A stretch of DNA of 64,000 bases from Saccharomycopsis fibuligera x Saccharomycopsis cf. fibuligera (GCA_001936135.1 CP012814.1:186001-250000), one strand, 5' to 3'; numbered from the stretch's first letter, positions 40,771 to 52,159 are shown. Translations and numbers: made by a program. Notes: a model not told the origin generated them from the letters alone.

Positions 40771-43550
40771 GTATTATTGTTTACTGTAGTTGGATCATTA
40801 GCTGAGCTCATAACGCGACCACCATGCTCATTTCCCCTATTTTTATTCAAGTTTAATGCACTGCTGTTTCTGCTAACGTAGCGGTTGGATCTGTTGATGG
40901 AAGTTAATGTGGAAGAGTTGCTTCCTGGAGCATTATTATTCAAGACATGAGTGTCGCTAGGAACATGATAATTGCTTGCCATTTTTTTGTATCTTGTAAA
41001 CTTAGGATAAGTGAAATCATCAGTAGTGTACTCCAACTCTGAGTCAGATGTATTTTCACGACTGCTAGACAAGTGAACACCGTAATTACCACTGTTTGAG
41101 TTTTTAATTTGTTTTGTTAAGATATAACCCCTTCTATTGGATACCTTTTGCTGTTGTTGCTGTTGTTGTTGCTGTTGCTGCGTATTGGCGTGTGTATAAA
41201 ACTCACCGTTATTGACTGAGCCTTGATCATCGCCATAATTTTTTTCGGACACGTTACTCATTAAGGCCGAGTTCGAGTCAAAATAAAAATCTTTCATTGA
41301 CGCAGATGCTATAGACGATGCCCCTGCAGCAGCATTGCTTTTATGAAATGAAGCATTATTGTCTTTATAGCTATTTTCGTTGAATCTGTAATCATCATTT
41401 TGTGTGTCTTCATATGCAGGGTATAAACTTCTGCTCAACAACTTCGTTTTTTTCAATGCTTTTCCTTGCTTATTAAATTTGGCGCCTTTGTTTGCGTCGG
41501 GTTGGTCGTTTTCCAATACATAGTTATGTGAATTTAACGTCAGTTTTCTCCGTGGCCTTGTCGCACCAATATCGGACCTGCTGGCTTGATCATTTATCAA
41601 ACCATGGAAAGGTGCACTAACAGAAGACGGCTTCCTCAGGCTATTACGGTCATATTCAGTATGCGGACTGTCAATACCTGTAGCGCCTGAATTTTCATTA
41701 CCTTCCGGATTATCGTTAGAAATTCTGCTGATCACCGTACCATCAAAACTTTGATTATCATCAGCCAACTTGTCATCGTTGTCATGATCTAGTTCAATAG
41801 TGTTGGTACTATTGTCTCTGCTGTGTCCCCTACTCTCATAGACAAATGTTTCATTACCATCAGAGTTTTGATCGTCATAGAGAGCGCCTTCAACTTGCGC
41901 TTCGAATATATCAGCTCTGCTAGATGTAACTTTCTTGAGTTTTGGTTGTTTTGCTTTAGGTTTTTTGATCGAAGACGTTATACTTCTGGCGTCATCTTCG
42001 AAAGTAGAAGGAACAGCAGTAGGAACACTGCTTTTTATGTTGACGGTACCAGCCAAATTGTTCGTACTGTTGGTCACGCTGGTATTTTTAGCACTGCTTT
42101 GAGGCTGAACATTGTTTTTTGACGATATGATATTGCCTGATGCAGTATTAGAATTATTCATTGAGCTTGCATCCATCAAAATACTTCTTTTGTTTCGCAA
42201 CGATCTGGTGTAAGCTGCGTGTGATACACCCAGATTCACAGGACCCTTATTGATAGTTATAATTTTACCATCGGGTCCCATTAGTGTACCGTCTTCTAAC
42301 TCAGTATACTCAGCAGTAGTACTGTCAAGAGGTGCTGCTTCATTGACTCTCAAGTGTGTATCTATAAATTGCTCAGAATTATCCAGGTCTGGCACAATGC
42401 CATTTCTTGATATATCCCCAGCATTGTTATTGAAAGTGCTAGCGACCCGTGTCTTTGCACGACCATATTTAATATCCTGGTCATTGTTTATTGAACTGTT
42501 GTCCTCTAGTTTTCTATTGTCATCATCGATTTGAGCACTTTTTAAGTGTGAGTTTCCGGAACTCTGATAGATGTTTCTATTCAAGGTGCTATTCTTTTTA
42601 TCTTCAATTATATTATTTTTTTCAAACGGTTTTTTATCTTTTTCATCGTTTCTATTCAAATCTTTTCTGTCAGGAAATAATGCAGTTTTATCATACAGAG
42701 CAAGACTGACAATTGGAGTAGAATCAACAGTCTCACTCTCTACCACTATTCTGTTATTGGAAGCAGGCTCGTTTTTCTTTGTAACATGTGCTACTTTGGG
42801 TGAATCAGTCGTCTTTGTCTGTGGGTTACTGATATTAGGTTTGACATCTTGAAGAGCACCTTTTGCCGGTATTTTGTTTAACACCTCTGTTGGCTCACTT
42901 TTAGCATTGAGTTCGCCATCAGGATGAGATGCATGAGATGCTTCAGGCTTGTTGGGCACCATAGCACCTTTATTCTCTCTTTTGCTATCTTTAATATCAT
43001 TAGCAGTTTGACTGGATATATCGGCAGCATTCGTGTTTTTTTGGACAATAGAATTTGACTCTAAATTATTTTTGAAAGAAATGACATTCTTTGGCTTGGC
43101 TTCTTCTTGTAACGTATTTGCTGCATTGTTCGGATGTTTGTTTAACGGCGTGGTATCAGCACGCTTGCTACTTGAATTTGAAAATGACACATCTGAACCA
43201 CTTGTGTTGTTTGTAGATGATTTGTTTAATTTAGAGCTTCTGTCTTTAGTTTTATTAGCGCCACTGTGTGTCTTCTCGTTTGGACAATTGCTGCCAGCGG
43301 CAGATGTGGTGGTACTATCAATTTCTTTGACAAAACTCTTTGATTCAGTTTGTTTTAGTTTGGGACGCGAATAGCCAGACTGTAATGTTGGAAGGCGACT
43401 AGCAAACACTTTTTGAAGTTCGTCTTTATTCTTGTTTTGATCACTTGGCCCACTGAAAGGTTCCGCAGCTGGCGTTTTGAAAGGATGTGCCACTTCCGTC
43501 TCCAGCTTATTAGAGTCTGCGCTGTTGCTATTGTTGGTCACTGGCGGCAT
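39441..43550 (-). CDS. VAC7: Vacuole segregation protein Vac7
   Basis: This 1369-residue protein starts at ATG 43550; the frame continues 10 codons up to a GTG, which I did not use. The N-terminal two thirds are Ser/Asn-rich and poorly conserved. They include GTLMGPDGKIITINKGPVN, a Gln run and an Asn run, plus the phosphorylatable RRSRIRSNSN-type segment. A single membrane segment at about residues 1137-1160 (FWGILLMISFLSLGFVCGFF) is followed by a C-terminal domain of about 205 residues. Vac7 activates Fab1 at the vacuole to raise PtdIns(3,5)P2 during hyperosmotic shock. S. cerevisiae Vac7 is 1165 residues with the same topology. The C-terminal domain carries an Asp run. Confidence 0.88.
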
Positions 43551-43974
43551 GTTCTGCGACTGGACATGAATGCTGCACACTGTTAATGGGGGATAGGACA
43601 GCTAGTCGAAGATATATATGTACAAGATAATGGCACGTTGATGGTGTGAGAGTATGGTGATCCACAAATAAGCCAGTAATTTGACTGCTGGCAGCATAAA
43701 AAAATAAAAAAATGTAAAATAAAACGGTCTGTCTGTAGAAGGAAGCAGAAGTGGTGATGAGATATGAACCCACAGCTCCAGACAGCCACCAGCCAAAATC
43801 AAGATTACCCGGACCGAATAATGCACATATGCTACACGCACATCAAAAGAGAGCTATGGGACTTCTCCATATATTATTGTTACTAGTCAAACTAGTCGTC
43901 CTAAAGACCAGTAAACCAAACGGTTTGGAGAGAGTCAAGCATCACTGGTCTGGCTGTGTTGCTATAGGAATGAA
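43551..43974. promoter_or_regulatory. Divergent promoter VAC7 / PUS9
   Basis: 424 bases between divergent starts, with a short A-rich stretch and no specific factor site recognised. An out-of-frame ATG at 43970-43972 lies just before the PUS9 start. Confidence 0.4.
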
Positions 43975-45228
43975 ATGCCAGAGTTTTGTTCTCCAAAATA
44001 TATCATCCGGGACGGGTTGCGCCATATAGAGCCCTATTTCCATTCGTTATACACCACGGCAAAGCACCGGTGGTTCGGCAAGAAGGTTTTGCAAGTCTTC
44101 ACCAACGAGTTCAACAGGAGCGAGCAATACTACAGAAACGCTATCAGTAGCGAGAACTTATACTTGGTTAGAGACTCAAATAGCAAGGTTAACAAAAGAG
44201 TTTACAGGGGCAGTAGCGTGCTCGAGCTTTCGATAAAGCAGGGCGATATCATATACAATAAGTTCCATAAACATGAGCCTCCAGTGTCTACTGGTGGTGA
44301 GACATATTTGACCAACAGCAGCACCTCATACTATAGCAAATATTACCAACGTTGCTGTTCAATTCAAATAGTTGATGAAAACGAAAGCTTTTTTGTAATT
44401 AATAAGCCTTCCGGGGTGCCTGTTCATCCAAGCGGAAAGTATTACTACAATTCAATAACCGAGATTCTCAAACATGAGCTCAATATGACTTCCCAAATAT
44501 ATACATGTCACCGTTTGGATAAGCTAACATCGGGGTTGGTAATCTTTGCAAAAGACCCAAATCTGGCCAAGATATTGTCGGATAAGTTCAGGTTCAAAAA
44601 TATTAAAAAACAGTACTTGTCTCGAGTAACTGGGAAGTTCCCAGACGAGATTGTTTGTAGGGACCCTGTATTTTTATTAAATCCCGGTCATAAATCAACG
44701 GGAACCGACCACAATGTACAATTAAAGACAGCGACAACGTATTTCAAACGACTAAAGTATGACTCTATCAAAAACGAAAGCATTGTTCAATGCGAACCAC
44801 TAACCGGTCGTACTCATCAAATCAGAATACACTTGAGAAACTTGAATCATCCAATAGTAAATGACCCCTCATATGGTCCCCAGTCAGTAAGCCCAATGAA
44901 GAACCAAGTTGAATTGGATTTAATCAACGAATTCAAAAAGGGTAAAAATTTTGAAGAATTGCACAATGAAAAGCAAGACATGTATTTAGTGATTAAAGAC
45001 GAAATTTATCAACAATTACATACGGAATTTTGCAATAGAGTTGCTCATTATAAAAACGATGGCCGAGTTTGTGAAGTTTGTGGAGAAGAACTTTTTAATC
45101 AGATTGCCGATGCCTCTGCATTAATGATTTACTTGCATGCTTTCAATTATAAGCTTTACGATCACGAAACTAAAGAGAAACTATGGGAATATGAAACAGA
45201 AATGCCTAAATGGGCGTACATTAATTAG
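43975..45228 (+). CDS. PUS9: tRNA pseudouridine synthase, RluA family (Pus9 type)
   Basis: The 417-residue enzyme has the N-terminal segment YIIRDGLRHIEPYFHSLYTTAKHRW, cut here to its key parts DGLR, PY and RW, which is shared by fungal Pus9 and Rib2. The catalytic motif HRLDKLTSGL is near residue 181, with the Asp as nucleophile, and GRTHQIRIHLRNLNHPI is the second RluA signature. In S. cerevisiae Pus9 modifies U32 of mitochondrial tRNAs and Rib2/Pus8 modifies U32 of cytosolic tRNAs. Rib2 also carries a deaminase domain for riboflavin synthesis. No deaminase domain is present here, so Pus9 is the better match. No clear mitochondrial presequence is visible, so a cytosolic role is possible. 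Confidence 0.85.
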   Translation: MPEFCSPKYIIRDGLRHIEPYFHSLYTTAKHRWFGKKVLQVFTNEFNRSEQYYRNAISSENLYLVRDSNSKVNKRVYRGSSVLELSIKQGDIIYNKFHKHEPPVSTGGETYLTNSSTSYYSKYYQRCCSIQIVDENESFFVINKPSGVPVHPSGKYYYNSITEILKHELNMTSQIYTCHRLDKLTSGLVIFAKDPNLAKILSDKFRFKNIKKQYLSRVTGKFPDEIVCRDPVFLLNPGHKSTGTDHNVQLKTATTYFKRLKYDSIKNESIVQCEPLTGRTHQIRIHLRNLNHPIVNDPSYGPQSVSPMKNQVELDLINEFKKGKNFEELHNEKQDMYLVIKDEIYQQLHTEFCNRVAHYKNDGRVCEVCGEELFNQIADASALMIYLHAFNYKLYDHETKEKLWEYETEMPKWAYIN

Positions 45229-45317
45229 CATTTTAAATACACGTCGTTACTACACTACAAGGTAAAAAAAAATAACTTTTACGCTTAGTTCAAATTAGGA
45301 AATAAAATGAAGTTTAC

Positions 45318-47114
45318 TCAAAGTCGAAGATACTCGCCAATATTTCTTTCTTCTGGTTCGTGCCAAACAACCCCTATTTTCCCAAAAATTTTCTTTTCAT
45401 CAAAACTTTCAATCAAAAACTTCTTTTTTGCTTCGTCACTAGAATCTTCAACATCGGAATCATTGAATGATTCCTGTTGCTCATCCTGTCGTCTCCGCTT
45501 TCCATAGCTTTTCTGCTTTGAACTTGGGTTACTACCTAACAGTACATAATTTTTTTCAAATAACCCATGATTGCTCAAATTGAAACCTTTGCTAGCAGCT
45601 AACTGGCGAGTCAACCGATTGAATATATTGTTCCCCGTAAAATACATCAATGCTGCCCCCAATTCGTCCCAAGGAACAAATAAAAAGTCAACTCTTCTGC
45701 ATATTGTTTGCTCGGCAACAAAATCCGGGTCTTTTTTGAACTCCTCATCCAACTCAGCTGCATCTATCAATGTTGCCCCAGTCAAATATTTCAGAGTTGA
45801 TGCTGACAAAATGCATTTCATGTATTGTTTTTCCTGCAACGTACTGATAATAATCAGGGAAATTCTTGAGTCTCGGAGTTTATTTTTACTATAACCTGGC
45901 CGAGTTATTATGAAGTCAATATCATGAGAATATCGTAATCCTCTTCTAAAGCTACCCATTATATAAACTTCGATTTCCGGATCAAGCTGTTTGCAGATGT
46001 TAGTAATGAAGCTGAAATGCATTTTACTTACATTCCGAGGAATGTGTTTTTGCCAGTCATCAAAATATTTTAACCCCCATTTTTGTGAATCGTTGAGCTT
46101 AAGCTCCGCTTCATTAGCTATAACATCCTCGATACCCTTGATATTTTTCTTTTCAAACCAATCTTTGGAAATTTTTGGCCCCACACCATAAATTTTGTTA
46201 AGTGTTTTAAGAATTTGCAAGTCTGGATTTGATCTGATCTCTTCTATGACTTTTATTTTGCCAGTCTGATAAAACTCCTCGATCTTGCTAGCAATAGATG
46301 GGCCAATGCCTTGTAGCTTCGATGCGGCCTTTGCCGTAGTTATGAAAGCATCCACTGATAGCAAAAGAGCATTGGTGGCAGCATCATATCCTTTTACACG
46401 GTAGTCGTCTCCTAATGCATTGTACTCATTTCTGAGTTCATTCAAAGCTGTAATGACTGGTAAGTTAGGGTTAGATTTCAACGACTCAGGACCAAGCAAT
46501 TTCCTATTCAAAACTGTTTCTATCCACCCTGGGGACCGTATTTTTTCACTAATTTCACTAATTTTTTTTTGCTGAGGTTGAGGCTGGGACTCTTGTTTTT
46601 GCCTTTTCTGTCTATGTTTAGATATATACGCACTTGAACTTTGCTCATCATCGTCAGTATCGCTCACATTTATTGCCCTTTTCCTGCTCAGCCCATTATC
46701 ATAACTATTAATTATACTTTTATACTCCTCATCAATTTCTCTTGCCATTGAAATTGCATATGACTTATAGTTGAGCAATTTTCTCCTTTCAATACAACTG
46801 TTTACCCACTCTTCTTTAATGAATGGAATCTGCTGCAATTGCTCAATGTACGCTCTAAAAGCATTTTTATTCTCGTCAAACTTCTCAACAAAAGTCCTAT
46901 TACAATTGATACTGGACAAAATCGAATGCTTTGTGTTTAACTTTTCGTAATCCACTAGAATGTGTGTGACTGAGGAAATGTCTTTGACCGTCACACTGGG
47001 TTTAACTGCGGCTCCATTTTTGATATATATTTGCTTTTTGAATTTAGTAACACTACTGGCAACAGACTTGGGCAATGATACAAACACACAATCTTTGAAT
47101 AGCTTTCCCGGCAT
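45318..47114 (-). CDS. POL4: DNA polymerase IV (family X, Pol4)
   Basis: The 598-residue protein starts at ATG 47114; the frame is open 8 codons further to TTG. An N-terminal BRCT-like region (about residues 5-120, with HILVDY and EEWVNSCI) is followed by a Lys/Gln-rich linker. A helix-hairpin-helix segment comes next (LQGIGPSIASKIEEFYQTG), then a second one (IYGVGPKISKDW). The nucleotidyl-transferase core has GSFRRG near residue 384, followed by the Asp pair of HDIDFIIT and the third Asp in RRVDFLFVPW. It fills gaps during non-homologous end joining. S. cerevisiae Pol4 has 582 residues. It converges with PUS9 with 89 bases between stops. Confidence 0.93.
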   Translation of the reverse strand: MPGKLFKDCVFVSLPKSVASSVTKFKKQIYIKNGAAVKPSVTVKDISSVTHILVDYEKLNTKHSILSSINCNRTFVEKFDENKNAFRAYIEQLQQIPFIKEEWVNSCIERRKLLNYKSYAISMAREIDEEYKSIINSYDNGLSRKRAINVSDTDDDEQSSSAYISKHRQKRQKQESQPQPQQKKISEISEKIRSPGWIETVLNRKLLGPESLKSNPNLPVITALNELRNEYNALGDDYRVKGYDAATNALLLSVDAFITTAKAASKLQGIGPSIASKIEEFYQTGKIKVIEEIRSNPDLQILKTLNKIYGVGPKISKDWFEKKNIKGIEDVIANEAELKLNDSQKWGLKYFDDWQKHIPRNVSKMHFSFITNICKQLDPEIEVYIMGSFRRGLRYSHDIDFIITRPGYSKNKLRDSRISLIIISTLQEKQYMKCILSASTLKYLTGATLIDAAELDEEFKKDPDFVAEQTICRRVDFLFVPWDELGAALMYFTGNNIFNRLTRQLAASKGFNLSNHGLFEKNYVLLGSNPSSKQKSYGKRRRQDEQQESFNDSDVEDSSDEAKKKFLIESFDEKKIFGKIGVVWHEPEERNIGEYLRL

Positions 47115-47515
47115 ATTTTCATCGCAAAGTGAAAGCAAAGAAAGTTAAAAAGCTGAAAAGGTAACTAGTATCTGGGGTAGCTATGTCAAAGAAAAGTCTA
47201 TAGCAAAAAGATGCACTTCCTCGTCGAGCAATGCGATGCCCTTTTCACCTCATCGGCATTGCGGTTATGTGCCCGTTAGCCGATAAACATATATATATAT
47301 ATATATATATATGTACACCAACAATAGCTTTAACACTCACTCAGAAACTTTGAGGTATCCAGAATCTCGTTTCGTAGGCAGTAAACATTTGTATTTTGAT
47401 AGATTGTTGAATTATGAAACAGCTACAAAAAAAAGAACTTTAGATTACCCAACGCGAAATCATACATTTAAAGTAAACTCAAAAACCTGACTAAAGCATA
47501 TTGCTTTCACATAAT
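47115..47515. other. Intergenic region POL4 promoter / FAL1 3' flank
   Basis: Contains a (TA)n dinucleotide run; otherwise no recognised element. Confidence 0.6.
47289..47312. repeat. (AT)12 dinucleotide microsatellite
   Basis: Twelve AT units in the upstream region of POL4. Confidence 0.9.
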
Positions 47516-48706
47516 TTACATAACATCGCTGATATTGACGGGCATCTCATCGATTTGAGTACTGTAGTACTGTTCAATATCGTGTAACACCTGCACATCG
47601 TCCTCTGTGACAAAGTTGATAGCCACACCTTTTCTACCAAATCTGCCGGATCTACCAATTCTGTGAATATAGTTTTCTCTATCAGTAGGCAAATCATAAT
47701 TGATGACCAAAGAAACTTGCTGCACGTCAATACCTCTAGCCCAAACATCCGTGGAAATGAGCACTCTTGAGTTACCTAATCTAAAATTATTCATGATCTT
47801 GTCTCTTTCGTCTTGCTTCATGTCACCATGCATTGCCACAATGGTGAAATTAGCTTCCTTCATCTTGGCCGCTAACCAGTCAACCTTCTTTTTAGTGTTG
47901 CAAAATATCACTGCTTGCGTGATAGTCAAAGAGTCATATAAGTCACACAAAGTGTCAAACTTCCACTCTTCTTTTTCCACTGCAATGAAATATTGTTTGA
48001 TTCCTTCCAAAGTTATTTCGTCTCTCTTCACCAAGATCTTCACTGGATCCGTCATGAATTTGGATGTCATTTCAAGCACATCATTCGGTAAAGTAGCACT
48101 AACCACCACCACCTGAGTACCTGGGGGCAAGTATCGGTAAATTTCGTAAATCTGCTGCTTGAAACCTTTGGAAAGCAACTCATCGGCCTCATCCAAAACA
48201 AGCATCTTGATATGTCTGGTATTCAAGTTACGTTTCTTGATCATGTCACATACTCTACCTGGTGTGCCACTGACAATTTGTTGCCCTCTGCTTAATTTCT
48301 TGATATCTTCACCAACGTGGGTTCCTCCAATACAAGCATGGCATTGAATATTCATATAGTCCGCCAAGGATTTGATAACGTTCAGAATCTGCGTTGCCAA
48401 TTCCCTTGTTGGTGATAGCACTAAAGCTTGACTGTCTCTGACTTTGCTATCTAAGACTTCGAGTATACCGATAGAGAAAGTGGCTGTTTTACCCGTACCA
48501 GATTGCGCTTGAGCAATTGTGTCTCTTCCTGATATGATTTGTAAAATAGCTCTGGACTGAATGGCGGATGGTGCTTCAAAACCATAGCTATATATGCCTT
48601 TTAGTAGTTCGTCTTTCAAATTCATTTCTTCGAAAGTTGAAACAACTTGCACATTTCTGGAAGTGGAAAACTCTAACTCTCCATCTGCTTCTCTGTCAAA
48701 ATCCAT
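47516..48706 (-). CDS. FAL1: DEAD-box RNA helicase Fal1 (eIF4A-III type)
   Basis: The 396-residue protein has all DEAD-box motifs: AQSGTGKT near residue 70, PTREL, GTPGR, DEAD near 171, SAT, RGID and HRIGRSGR. The start [16 protein letters not shown] aligns with Fal1 (MSFDREED...), and [18 protein letters not shown] is characteristic of Fal1/eIF4A-III rather than translation factor eIF4A. Fal1 acts in early 18S rRNA processing in the nucleolus, in yeast with Sgd1. An in-frame ATG 28 codons upstream (48790) would add a hydrophobic leader. I rejected it because the family starts at the internal Met and the protein is nuclear. It shares a divergent promoter with the ATG31-like gene. Confidence 0.93.
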   Translation of the reverse strand: MDFDREADGELEFSTSRNVQVVSTFEEMNLKDELLKGIYSYGFEAPSAIQSRAILQIISGRDTIAQAQSGTGKTATFSIGILEVLDSKVRDSQALVLSPTRELATQILNVIKSLADYMNIQCHACIGGTHVGEDIKKLSRGQQIVSGTPGRVCDMIKKRNLNTRHIKMLVLDEADELLSKGFKQQIYEIYRYLPPGTQVVVVSATLPNDVLEMTSKFMTDPVKILVKRDEITLEGIKQYFIAVEKEEWKFDTLCDLYDSLTITQAVIFCNTKKKVDWLAAKMKEANFTIVAMHGDMKQDERDKIMNNFRLGNSRVLISTDVWARGIDVQQVSLVINYDLPTDRENYIHRIGRSGRFGRKGVAINFVTEDDVQVLHDIEQYYSTQIDEMPVNISDVM

Positions 48707-48992
48707 TTTTGTCACTAAGAATATATATGGGGTTAGTTGTAAGCTACTAAATGGGTGTAATATAGCAAGTAAGATTGCCAAAAAGCTCATCTCAACATGA
48801 AAAATTTTGGATACAAAATTGGTATCTTCAAAAAAATAATAAAAATATCAAATAATTTTTTGATGGGTTCACGTGATCTCATCTCAAGGGCCACATGCAT
48901 CAACTGATTTTGGATATCTGGTGTTTGATTGAGGGCTTTGCCGCGATGGTGTGTATAATACCTATAAATAAGCACAATTTATCATATTAACA
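48707..48992. promoter_or_regulatory. Divergent promoter FAL1 / ATG31-like gene
   Basis: 286 bases. TCACGTGAT at 48869-48877 contains CACGTG and fits the Cbf1 consensus on both strands. Confidence 0.45.
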
Positions 48993-49658
48993 ATGGATCA
49001 AGCAAATAATATTTCAAATTGGAAGTCACTGGATCTTCCATTTTACATTGTTATACAAGACAAATCTGAGTCCAAGAAGCTTGGAACAGAAGGGAATGAT
49101 AACAATAAGTTTAAATCGATAGACTACGATATTTTGACGGCGTCTAAAGATAACCACAGCACAGAAAACAGTGACCTTTTTGAAAAGCCAATCAACATCT
49201 ATCCAGAAGTCAGGTACAAGTTTGAAGATGATGCCGATGACAATGACGAACTCACAAAGCAAGGGCAGGACAGTTTGAACGCAAACGATACTGTTATAGT
49301 ATTGGATTTTGACAAGACAGGCGAAGTTATCACTGATTCCAAATGCTTAAGCAGCAACTGGCAAATGTATCACATCAGCAAACTCAAGAACAGCAGTTTG
49401 TCATACGGCGGACCAAACAATAGTCAAAATACCACCAATGTGATTATCAAAGGCACTCACTCGGATGTCGAGTTACATTATCCTTCAAGTCAAGAGCGGC
49501 AATTTGCCGCAGATGGAAACAACGCTATCATCAATGCTGGCGAGGAGGATGACTTGACCCAGTCGGTTGAGCATATACGCAACATGGTGAGACTTTTCAA
49601 CGAACGCAACAAACAACTAGAGCAAATGATTAACTTGCCCTCTGTGCTACCCAAATGA
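48993..49658 (+). CDS. ATG31: Probable Atg31, autophagy scaffold subunit
   Basis: The 221-residue acidic protein is not obviously conserved, but three short blocks occur in the same order and spacing as in S. cerevisiae Atg31 (196 residues, recalled from memory). NIYPEVRYKFEDDADDNDE compares with the Atg31 block ending in IKYIFEDNNDE. DTVIVLDFDKTGEVI compares with NVIIVQLDESGSLEDI. The C-terminal helix, RLFNERNKQLEQMI, compares with KLYVTQNEQLQML. The N-terminal strand FYIVIQDK also fits. Atg31 bridges Atg17 and Atg29 in the complex that starts autophagosome formation. The match is short and by eye; if wrong, the gene is simply an uncharacterised acidic protein. Confidence 0.5.
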   Translation: MDQANNISNWKSLDLPFYIVIQDKSESKKLGTEGNDNNKFKSIDYDILTASKDNHSTENSDLFEKPINIYPEVRYKFEDDADDNDELTKQGQDSLNANDTVIVLDFDKTGEVITDSKCLSSNWQMYHISKLKNSSLSYGGPNNSQNTTNVIIKGTHSDVELHYPSSQERQFAADGNNAIINAGEEDDLTQSVEHIRNMVRLFNERNKQLEQMINLPSVLPK

Positions 49659-50206
49659 GGTGAAGCTGTGTTTGGTGAGCTAACTCATATACAGCGCATC
49701 TGGATGCCAATTGACGCACATAGCAACTTTTTTATGCAATAATGCGCAGATACACGCATATCGTGGCTGCGGTCAAATGCTACTCGCTGATTGGCGCGTT
49801 TTGTCGCCGAATCATATGACCCGCACAGAATCCAGCCGAGCGAAGACAAAAAGATGCAGAAAACAGTTTATTCTTGCTGCCTTTTTCCCCTTGGTGCACC
49901 TATCACAACTCACTGTCGACTACCACAAGCTCATTTATCAATTTTGTTGTTTGAGTGCTGCTTTGAAGAGTTATACCTTGCCGCACGAATACCCATCATT
50001 TAGTGTGCTTATTGCTGCTCAAAACGCGTCTTTTTATAATTTTTTCTCACTAATTTTTTCTTTGTTTTTGTTTTTGTTTTTCTACTCATCGGTATTGTTT
50101 TCTCCGTCGTTCCACGGTTGAATTAGTGCACAACTAAATCACCAACACGCCCAAAACGAGTGAAGAAACAAATTTATAACACCTGCCTAACTACGGAAGC
50201 GATCTT

Positions 50207-50241
<35 letters not shown>

Positions 50242-50266
50242 CTTGTTCATCATTTCAATTTTAAAA
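49659..50266. other. Upstream region of the bHLH gene, possible leader intron
   Basis: No gene. Near the 3' end a CTAAC (50187-50191), a 31-base T run and AG (50239-50240) lie in the order expected for the end of an intron, 26 bases before the ATG. A possible donor is GTATTG at 50092-50097. This is not a strong donor. Confidence 0.35.
50208..50238. repeat. Poly-T tract, 31 bases
   Basis: A pure T run just upstream of the bHLH gene, followed by AG. Confidence 0.9.
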
Positions 50267-51565
50267 ATGTCGGACTCAAGAAGAGGTGCGTACCAGTTGC
50301 CGTCCATCGGAAATGTATCGCCAAACCAACAAAACGCGGTACAAGACAGCGGCTCACAAGTTTCCAATATTAATGCAAACAACAACAGCAACAATAATAA
50401 TAGCCACAATGCTCTCCAAACGCCATCGCCATCAAATGACTACAGTTCAGTAATTGATTCAACGTTAACCGGTTCTGCTCTCAATGATCATCATGTGGCA
50501 ACTCAGCTCATTGGCAAGTCAAAAGTTACCAAACCAGACATTAGTGATCTTCTGCCAGATAGAAAACATTTGCATATAAAATCTGAGCAACGAAGAAGAG
50601 AAAGAATTACGGACGGGTTTTCTCAACTAAGATCAGTGGTTCCAACAGTGAGATCTGGAGCTGATTCCAAAGCCCTTGTTTTGAAAAAATCTGCTGAGTA
50701 TATTGAAGCATTGGAATACGAAGTCAACCATTTGAAGAACCAATTGGTTGCCCTTGAGCATTTTTATAAAAACAACGGGAACTTTAATAATAATGGTGGT
50801 GGCCCAATTTTGGAAACTCGCGAAAAAGATCAAGGAAATTCAGATGAAAATGATAAAGAGAACTCCGAAAGTAAGGATAGTCAAAGAGCAAATAGCGCTA
50901 CTCCTAATAATAATGGCAATAATAGCAATAGTAATAGTAACAATAATAATGGGTACTCCCATAGCGGCTCACCTCAAATGTTTGTACCTCCACCTCCGGG
51001 CCATTATCCATTTATGCCTGGGTTTGTGCCTGGTATGCATCATCAACCACCTCCTCCAATGTTTCCATACAATGGGCCAATAATAGGAACCCCTTTTCCT
51101 TCCCAACCGCAACATCATCCTCTGCCAACGCCACCAGGCCAACCTTCTCCGGCATTGATGCATCCAACTGTGCCTTATTATTTTGCTGAGGATTTTAAAC
51201 CGCCAAGAGGTAGAAATAATTCAGCAAAAGGAAGTTTAAAGGAAGAACAGGGTAAAAAGCAGGATGAATCTGGATCCCATCATTCTGGATCCACTAATGC
51301 TGAAGCTCCAGAAGGGATTACTGTGGACACTTCAGGTGGCAACGCTAAGGAAGATGCTGAAAATAAGGAAGAACAGCAGCAGGAACAAAAAGAGCAGGAA
51401 GGTCTGCAACAACAGAAGGGGCAACAAAAACAAAGTCATCAAGATCAAAGCGAGCTAGGGGAACCCCAGTCCGAGGAAACCCAGCAGGAAGAGCAAAATC
51501 ATTTCAAATATATGAAGGAAGAAGAAACACGACGCCAACAGGAACTTTATAAGCAATTCGAGCAG

Positions 51566-51597
<32 letters not shown>

Positions 51598-51901
51598 ACA
51601 ACAACAATCAGTGTCTTCACAGCAGCCAAATAAAGAAAATTCTGAACAGCAACAACTGCAAAATTATCAAGATCAACAGTCGTTGCAACAAGAAGAACAA
51701 TCACAGGAGCAAAGACCAGAAGAACAGCAAGACCGGCCACAACAAGAACAAGTACAATCACAGCCGGGGGCCGAGAATGAAGATAAGATGGATGTGGATG
51801 ATGTAGATGACGTTAGTGCGTTCGCAGTGGCAGTTGTCACCAGTAATTTGAAGGAGTCACAAGAACAACTGATTAATCCGAAGCTTAAAGAAACCAAATG
51901 A
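50267..51901 (+). CDS. bHLH transcription factor, class B basic region
   Basis: The 544-residue protein starts at ATG 50267; an upstream in-phase TTG was not used. The basic helix-loop-helix lies at about residues 99-155. The basic region HLHIKSEQRRRERI has His, Glu and Arg at the three positions (5, 9, 13) that read CACGTG, and the second helix ALVLKKSAEYIEALE runs into a short leucine-zipper-like segment. The basic region resembles Mlx/Mondo or the fungal Yas1/Ino4 group more than Cbf1 or Tye7, so no symbol is given. The remainder is Pro-rich (PPPPGHYPFMPGF) and then very Gln/Glu-rich, typical of an activation domain. Confidence 0.8.
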
Positions 51902-52127
51902 TAAAGGGTAATCTCTGTATTATTTTTGTTCCGTCTTTTTTTCTTTTTCTCTTTTTTTTTTATGTTAATTTTATTTTATTTTTTTCATAAAGCTCCAACG
52001 TTCTAACGAGTGTTCTTTTATTACTTTCCATGTATTCTCGCATTTCATTACAGCTCTAACCTTTTCTCCTAACTGTCTTAGCCTAAACCTGGGAATTGTT
52101 GCGTTACATTACCATCAAGAGTATGTT

Positions 52128-52159
<32 letters not shown>

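Noticed and set aside
39441-43580. VAC7 start at GTG 43580
   Set aside because: GTG is not a normal nuclear start in yeast; ATG 43550 lies only ten codons inside.
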